From positions 620,001 through 684,000 of the forward strand of contig NZ_LR214970.1 in the NCBI RefSeq assembly GCF_900660525.1: a DNA stretch of 64,000 nucleotides. Direction: 5' to 3'. The stretch is from Mycoplasmopsis bovigenitalium. Lineage in GTDB: Bacteria > Bacillota_I > Bacilli_A > Mycoplasmatales > Metamycoplasmataceae. The position numbers and the translations under genes are program-made. The notes beneath the pieces were generated by a model. That model was not told where the DNA came from, did not search any database, and was given only the letters and a program-made list of their open reading frames with translations. Each line of letters starts with the position of its first letter. Within the stretch, counting starts at the first letter, position 1. Below are positions 57,574 to 64,000 of the stretch, piece after piece.

Positions 57574-58309
57574 TATTATTGATTTTAAAGATGTATCAAC
57601 AAAATATTCAAAAAAGAGGCCTATATTAAATAATATAAATTTAACTATCCAAAAAGGTCAAATGGTTGCTATTATCGGGGCTAGCGGCGCAGGAAAAAGT
57701 ACTTTATTCAAATTAATAGTCAATGCACTAAACTACGATGGCGATATAAAAATTTTTGACCAAGATTTATCAAAACTAAAAAAAACTAAAAAGCAAAAAT
57801 TAATTCAAAAAATTGGCTTTTTAACACAAAAAGCAAACCTAATTTCATCTGAAAGTGTTTATCAAAACGTTGCTAAATCTCAAACAAATTATAAAAATTG
57901 ATTTTTTAAAGTGTTTGGTTTGCTTACTAAAATGCAAAAGATTGAAATTTTCGAAAAATTAGACCAATTGGGTATCTTAGATAAGGCATTTTATCGTGTT
58001 TCGGACTTAAGTGGTGGACAGCAACAACGAGTAGAACTGGCTAAATTATTAATTAAAAAATGCGAATTAATATTAGCAGATGAACCGACATCAAACCTTG
58101 ATGAAGAAACAGCAAAACTCGTTTTAAAAATCCTAAGAAATTTAGCAAACAAGGGAAAAACAGTTTTAGTGAATATACACGATTTAGACTCAATAAAGGA
58201 AAATTTTGACCGAGTAATAGCAATTAAAAATACAAGAATTTTATTTGATATGCAAACAAAGGAAATTGAAACTTGACAACTAAAACAAGCTGTGAAAATA
58301 GAAAAATAA
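57566..58309 (+). CDS. Thiamine ABC transporter ATP-binding protein (P29-like)
   Basis: This ATPase powers import by the riboswitch-controlled operon. It is 247 residues in code 4, related to the phosphonate-type PhnC ATPases. It has Walker [10 protein letters not shown], signature [15 protein letters not shown] and Walker [16 protein letters not shown] 57566 overlaps the end of the lipoprotein gene; a TTG five codons earlier was not used. The 3' end overlaps the permease gene. Confidence 0.9.
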
Positions 58310-60018
58310 ATAAAGAGTCTAATTTTTTTAGATATCGATATATCAATAAAAATGGGGTAGCAACATCTTGAAAAATTAGACCTATTTATTGACATATAAT
58401 ATCAATTTTATTAATATCAATAATTTTTATAGCACTTTACAACAGTTGAAGTTCAATAAGAATTGAAAATATTAAAAATGTTGCTCGAAAATTTCAAAAT
58501 TTATTTATTTTCAGTAACAAAAGTACAAGATTAACAAATTCATTAACAAATGAGTATACAAATCTATTTCTAGATACTATTAAAAGTTTATGAATAACTA
58601 TTAAAGTAGCGATTGCAGGAACTTTCATTGGCTTTATTTTTGCTTTAATCACCGCCTATGGTTCATTTTCTAAGCATAATAATAAATATTTTTCGTTCTT
58701 TTTAGGTGTGCTAATGCTAGTTTTAAGGGCTTTTCCTGAATTGGTTTTTATTAATGTCATTACAAAAGTTTTTCGAAATGAATTAAGTTTACTGGCTGTT
58801 TATATATGATTTACATGACTGTGATTACATAAATATTACTTAGATATGCTTAACTCATTTGATTTAGAACCTTATTACATTGCTATTAACCAAGGACAAA
58901 GCAAACATAGAGCATTCATTAATGAAGTAATTCCACGAATCAAAAATCGACTTATTGCATTGTTTTTATATTCATTTGAGTCAAATATTAGATGAGCATC
59001 ATTATTGAGCGCATTGTCACTACCAGGCATTGGAATATTAATTAATTATGCTGCAAAAACAACAAATTTTTATAGCCAATTAGGTATTCCGATGACTGTG
59101 TTAATACTATTTGTTTTATTACTAGAATTATCTAATTATTTGATTAAAAAATATCTACTTGAAACAAATTCTAAACAAATTAAATTTAATAGCAAATACA
59201 AGTTCGAAATTTATACAAAATTAGCAAAAACAATCAATATAAGAAAGATCTTTAATAATTTATTAATTTTGTTTTTTGCAATAATGAGTATTTTCACATT
59301 AGCAACAACAAAAATATGACTTTTTGACTTATCCGCAACAAAAACATTCATAAAAGTATTATTTAAACCTGATTTTTCTCACTTTAATTTTAGTGTTCTT
59401 GACCCAAGACTAAATCCAATATTGCTTGTTTGAAATTCATTGCAATTTACAATAGCTGCCTTGTCAATTTGTATCATTTTTACAATGATATTTATACGAA
59501 TTCAACCTTTAAATATCAATACAAAACCTGTATCAATAATAAGCAAAAGCATAATTATCATATGCAGACAAATCCCAAGTGTTGTCTTGATATATCTATT
59601 TTTACCAATGTTCGCAAACCCAATAACAATAGTTATTTTAGTTATCGGGTTCCATGAAATGTATAGCAAGTCAAAACATTTGACTCAAGCAATTGAAAGT
59701 TTGGATAGTGAAGTAATAAATAATTTAAAAATTGCTGGTTATACTAATAATCAAATATTTTGAAAATATGTTCTTCCTTCTATAAAATATGACTTCATTA
59801 GTTTAAGTTTGTTTTATTTTGAATTAATTTTTAGAAACTCAATAACATATTCTGTATTCGCAACAGGCGAATTACATATTGGTCAAGCAATTGAAACACA
59901 TTTAGATTTAAGAGCATATGAGCCAGCAAAAGCAATGTCATATATTTGGATAGCAACTTTTTCAATACTTCTTATCAATATAACTGGTGCCATAATCAAT
60001 AAAAAAATAAAGAAATAA
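58273..60018 (+). CDS. Thiamine ABC transporter permease (P69-like, two fused PhnE-type domains)
   Basis: This is the membrane channel of the importer. It is 581 residues in code 4 from TTG 58273, with AAGGAAAT upstream. The protein appears to contain two permease halves. The first half has an EAA-like loop DLEPYYIAINQGQSKHRAF and the second has SLDSEVINNLKIAGYTNNQ. About twelve helices are present. Fusion of both halves matches P69 of M. hyorhinis. The start is less certain than the frame. Confidence 0.85.
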
Positions 60019-60167
60019 AGCTATTTATAATGGTTTTATTTTTTTACTAATATGAATATAAAACGAATGTATAAGTAAATTTTTCTGCTTAAAAATAAAG
60101 CATAAATAAAATTCTACTTAATTTATATAATTAGTTTAAAATTTAAATTTATATAGGAGGCATCAAT

Positions 60168-61559
60168 ATGACAAAAAAAGTTAGAACAAGATATGCGCCA
60201 AGTCCAACAGGATATTTACACATTGGAGGGGCTCGAACTGCATTATTTTGCTACTTATATGCAAAACATTTCAATGGTGATTTTGTTTTTAGATTAGAAG
60301 ATACCGATATAAAAAGAAATGTTCCTGGTGGTGAGGCTAGTCAACTTGATAATTTAGCATGACTAGGAATAATTCCTGATGAAAGCCCTCTTAATCCAAA
60401 TCCTAAATACAAAAAATATCGTCAAAGCGAAAAACTTGACAGATATCGCGAAATTGCAAATCTTTTAATCGAGAAGGGGTTTGCATATAAGGCATATGAC
60501 AATGCCGAAGAACTGGAAGCACAACATAGCGAATCAGAAGCTAAGGGAATTCCATCATTTAAATATGACAAAAACTGGTTAAAAATTACAGAAGAAGAAA
60601 GAAAAAGAAGAGATGATTCTGGGGAATTTTCAATAAGATTTTCAATGCCAAAAAATCAATCTCTTAGCTGAAATGACTTAGTTAGAGGGAATATAGATTT
60701 TAATTCTAGCGACATAGGTGATTGGGTAATTTTTAAATCTGACGGTTATCCTACATATAATTTCGCTGTTGTTATCGATGACTATGATATGGAAATCACG
60801 CATGTTTTAAGAGGTGAAGAACATATAACCAACACACCTAAACAATTAGCTATTTACAATGCTTTAGGTTGAAACGCTCCTCAATTTGGACATTTAACAG
60901 TTATAACAAATATGGAAGGTAAAAAACTTTCGAAGCGCGACACATCTCTAAAACAATTTATTGAAGATTATAAAAATGAAGGTTATGTTCCTGAAGCGTT
61001 ATTTAACTTCTTAACCTTGTTGGGTTGAACCGCAGAAGATTCAAGTGAAATAATGTCAAAACAACAAATAATTGAAAAATTTGACCCTTCTAGACTTTCT
61101 AAATCGCCTTCTAAATTCGATATTGTTAAAATGAATTGATTTTCAAAACAATATTTCAAAAATATTTCAACTCAAAATCTTATAAGTAAATTAGAAATCG
61201 AAAATAATGAATGGTCAACATTGTTCGTTGATACTTTTAAAGAAAGTTGCGCAACAATTGATGAACTTAAACATCATCTAAATAAATATTTAAACAAAGA
61301 TATTCAACCAAGTTTTGATCTATCAAGTGAAGAAAAAATGGTTGTCTCTTGCTTTTTCAATTTGTTGAATTCAATTGAATTCACTATTGAAAACATCCAA
61401 TTAGCAATCGAGCAAACTAAATCAAAATTATCAGTTACTGGCAAAAAATTATTCATGCCAATTAGAAAAGCAGCCACATATGCTGAACATGGTCCAGAGT
61501 TGGCTAAAGCAATATATTTATTTGGAAAAGATTGTGTAGTTAAGAGATTAAAATCATGA
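60168..61559 (+). CDS. gltX: Glutamyl-tRNA synthetase
   Basis: This class I enzyme charges tRNA-Glu. It is 463 residues in code 4. The HIGH-type signature is [19 protein letters not shown] near 8-26, RLEDTD follows, and the KMSKS-type motif is [21 protein letters not shown] is the conserved ATP/glutamate segment. The C-terminal helical anticodon domain is complete. AGGAGG precedes the ATG. If the organism lacks glutaminyl-tRNA synthetase, it may also charge tRNA-Gln. Confidence 0.96.
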
Positions 61560-61963
61560 AATTAAAATTCAAATCAATTGCTCAACAAAACGGTGAACAA
61601 AATATTGTTGAATTTGAAGCAGAAACCACTGTTGAACAAACAGAATTCAAAGATTTATATGATTCAGAAGTTTATAAATACACTACTTTAACATTCATTG
61701 ATCCCCAAAACAAAAAAGCAACTAGAATAGAATTTAATCCAAAAAGAATCAACATGCTAAATGATTTTGCAACCTTGGAATTTAGACTTAATGAACTAAG
61801 TGAATATTCAAAAATTAATGTTAATGGTAATAATTTCGGATTAAAAACTTTACTAACAAATTATGAATTCAACGAACAAAATCATAATTTTGAATATAAA
61901 CTATTCTCAATGCATGATGATCCTATGGGGGAATTTAAAATATTCATTGAACTTTTTGAGTAA
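61556..61963 (+). CDS. Small conserved protein, possibly DUF1934-like
   Basis: This 135-residue protein is rich in beta-strand-forming and acidic residues, with no signal or membrane segment. The ATG overlaps the gltX stop by 4 bp (ATGA), implying coupled translation. Layout and position next to a tRNA synthetase recall DUF1934 (YwiB, beta-barrel calycin-like), but I am not sure of the family. No catalytic motif is seen. Confidence 0.7.
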   Translation: MKLKFKSIAQQNGEQNIVEFEAETTVEQTEFKDLYDSEVYKYTTLTFIDPQNKKATRIEFNPKRINMLNDFATLEFRLNELSEYSKINVNGNNFGLKTLLTNYEFNEQNHNFEYKLFSMHDDPMGEFKIFIELFE

Positions 61964-61974
61964 TTTTGCAATAG

Positions 61975-61999
61975 ACACACGTAGCATGTGTGTTTTTAT
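61975..61999 (+). terminator. Terminator of gltX and the downstream small gene
   Basis: A stem ACACAC/GTGTGT with a seven-base loop is followed by TTTTATTTT, 12 bp after the stop codon. Confidence 0.8.
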
Positions 62000-62137
62000 T
62001 TTCAAAACAGCAAAATAATTTTCAAAAATTAGCTAATTAGTGTAACATTATTACAGATAATTTAGTGTTTTATTAACAACTAAAATCTACCATTAACATA
62101 TAAAGATAAGCTGAAATCATAAAATTTGAAAGGATTT

Positions 62138-63952
62138 ATGATGAAAACAACAGCTTTTAATTATTCGCGGTTTGCATTCAACATAATAATGAAGAAAAAG
62201 AGCACAATAATTATGCCTTTATTGGTATTAATTAGTTCTTTTGCACTTGGTTTAGTCATTAATTTTGCAATTAATGAAAAATACTTGAGTTTGACTTCAT
62301 ATTTATATGCGTTTGCAATATTAATAATTACAGTAATTTTTGCATCAATAAAAGCCTTGAATATTTTCAAGGATTTTGAGCAAGAGGGACTTGAGTTAAT
62401 TACCTTATCGAAGCCACTGTCGAGAAGTAATTTAGTGCTTGGTAAATTACTAACACTAACCTATTTTGGCTTAATTTGATCAGGTGTTTTAACAGTTTCA
62501 GCATTGTTAACTCTTTATGGTGTTTATTCAATAAATTATTGAATTTTATACTCATTATTGTATCTTTTTGTTGGATTATGCACATATTTATTAATTTCAT
62601 TGATTACTTCATTGATTGCAAATAAATTGAACCAAAAAATAGCAATTACATTGCCATTAGCATTCTTTATACCCCTTTCATTAGGTGGCGCATTGCTTTC
62701 AATAAATTCAACAACAAACATAAACAATGCTGCATATTTTATAAACAAAAAATATCCTTACCACTTAGCCGGTAATGAAGCCAATGTTGAACCATTTTTT
62801 ATAAACAACAATAAAGATGAATTATTAATTTTACCTAATGGCATAAATAATGAACAATTCTCAAAACAACAACATCAATATCTAAACGATGTAATGAAGC
62901 TATCACAAAATTCATCTATAGAATGGCAAGTTTATTCGTGACTATCATTGCCATATCAACTTCTGGATGTATTTAACAAAGACAATAAAAATGTTTTTGA
63001 AAGCATTCAACCAAACAGTTATAGTAATTTAAGCGACTATGTTTATTACAATGATCTTGATAGAATAACATACAAATATAAACTTGATACTGAACCAAAA
63101 TACACAAAATACCAAACAATTCGTCAAGGAAAAGCGACAAACAACTACATAACACCTGGCTTAATAAAATCTAATTCCGTGATAGACAATGTTGCTAATT
63201 CTGGAGTAATTTATGCTCGTGAAGGAGCATCGGAAATAAACAATGATTTTCCAGAAGATAATTCACAATTTTCTGCTCAAAACAATTTAGTCGGTAAGCT
63301 TCATTGAACAAATGTCAAAGAAGCCTTAAAAGATAAACAGTTCAATAAAATAGCCGCTGAATTTGTTGCAAAAATCAATATAAATAATGACAATTTAAAT
63401 AATTTACACGATACTTTGATGAGTAAGATTTCTGAGTATGTAAATGATTCTAAAAGCACTATAAATCAATACAAAAATGCAAACATAACAATATTCAATG
63501 AATTCGCTGTTAAAGAACAAAAACTTCAATCAGAAATTGAGAGAAAAATTTATTTTGCAGCTAGTTTAATGTATTACATTTACTTCAACCACCAAGACAC
63601 AAAACTTTTCAAAGCAATGATTAAAAATACCTCAATTAACAATAGTTATGGCAATAACCAAATTAAGTTAACAATTAACGGATTTGTTTATAAAATAGGC
63701 GGATTTGACTCAATAAATAAAGAACTTTACATTAAAAAGGGTGAAAATGGGAAAAATGACAAAGTTATAGTTAGATACAACTTAACAGATTCAAGCAATA
63801 ATTATTTATTCACCGCTTCTCCGCAAATGTATTCAATAACTCGCAACAAATTAGTTGTGAATAAAAATCTATATTTTGCACTTTGAATTGGCACAATAGC
63901 AATCCTATTTACCTCAGTTTATTTTGTATATAAAAGAAAGGAATATAAATAA
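62138..63952 (+). CDS. ABC-2-like membrane permease with large extracellular domain
   Basis: This protein is 604 residues in code 4; two adjacent ATG codons follow AAAGG, so residue 1 or 2 could be the start. Helices lie near 20-45 and 52-70, two to three more lie at 110-200, and one is at the extreme C-terminus (LYFALWIGTIAILFTSVYFVY). Between them is a large hydrophilic domain (about 200-570) likely outside the cell. The FKDFEQEGLELITLSKPLSR segment resembles ABC-2 permease coupling loops. The next gene begins at the stop codon, suggesting a partner ATPase or second permease. Confidence 0.75.
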
Positions 63953-64000
63953 TGATTAAAGCAAAAAATATACTAAAAATTGCTAACCTTCAAAAAATAT
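63952..64000 (+). CDS. Start of next gene, cut by the window edge
   Basis: ATG at 63952 overlaps the stop of the permease gene (TAATG) and reads MIKAKNILKIANLQKI before the window ends. Tight coupling suggests a subunit of the same transporter, but 16 residues are too few to assign a family. Confidence 0.5.
   Translation, partial: MIKAKNILKIANLQKI

Noticed and set aside
1-64000. Dozens of apparent internal stops in long genes
   Set aside because: They are TGA codons. Reading TGA as Trp restores family-length proteins with Trp at conserved places (for example GCFWG in MsrA), so these are not pseudogenes.
1-64000. CRISPR arrays, insertion sequences, tRNA or rRNA genes
   Set aside because: No regularly spaced repeats, transposase genes, terminal repeats, or tRNA T-loop and acceptor patterns were seen.

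Overview
The window is one continuous piece of a Mollicutes chromosome, most likely a hominis-group Mycoplasma (Mycoplasmopsis/Metamycoplasma type). It is very AT-rich and has short gaps between genes. TGA must be read as tryptophan: almost every long gene is interrupted by TGA under the standard code and becomes full length under genetic code 4. There is no cell-wall gene, tRNA, rRNA, insertion sequence or CRISPR array. Surface lipoproteins, an Opp peptide transporter, a P37/P29/P69-type thiamine transporter and a giant PDxFFG-type protein all fit this group. Apart from dnaB, all genes were followed in code 4 and appear intact.

Layout. (1) 1-9884, minus strand: dnaB (frameshifted as read), rplI, gdpP, uvrA, uvrB, a small DUF2188 protein and a YitT-family membrane protein. 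(2) 9981-11477, plus: an orphan tryptophan synthase beta subunit (trpB) and a small membrane protein. (3) 11613-30555, minus: a surface and nutrient block. It starts with a 1002-residue lipoprotein behind an attenuator-like leader, continues with a 2624-residue membrane-anchored HExxH protein, and ends with oppA-oppB-oppC-oppD-oppF. (4) 30824-38605: hisS, an APC permease, msrA, deoB, two tandem DHH phosphoesterases and recO. (5) 38684-45272, plus: an Asp23-like protein, fakA, plsX, rnc and smc, tightly overlapping. (6) 45298-56056, minus: a second YitT protein, dprA, rpmA, rplU, a small peptide with a double-glycine-like N-terminus, mscL-grpE-hrcA behind a degenerate CIRCE element, rpmE, rpsD, a probable dead phosphohexomutase, and gyrA. 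(7) 56148-64000, plus: a TPP riboswitch with the P37-P29-P69 operon, gltX, a small conserved protein, and an ABC-2-like permease followed by the first codons of another gene.

How the parts work together. The giant HExxH protein sits directly ahead of oppABCDF, so a surface protein-degrading and peptide-import unit is plausible. The TPP riboswitch fits feedback control of thiamine/TPP import by its own ligand. hrcA, grpE and mscL appear to share one heat-shock transcript that may start at the hrcA start codon. fakA, plsX, rnc and smc form a Firmicutes-like lipid, RNA and chromosome cluster.

The strongest points for follow-up are: the giant protease-Opp locus and the switch-like leader ahead of it, trpB without trpA, the inactive phosphohexomutase relative, the peptidyl-prolyl-isomerase-like domain on GrpE, the double-glycine-type peptide, and the dnaB frameshift at an A5 tract.
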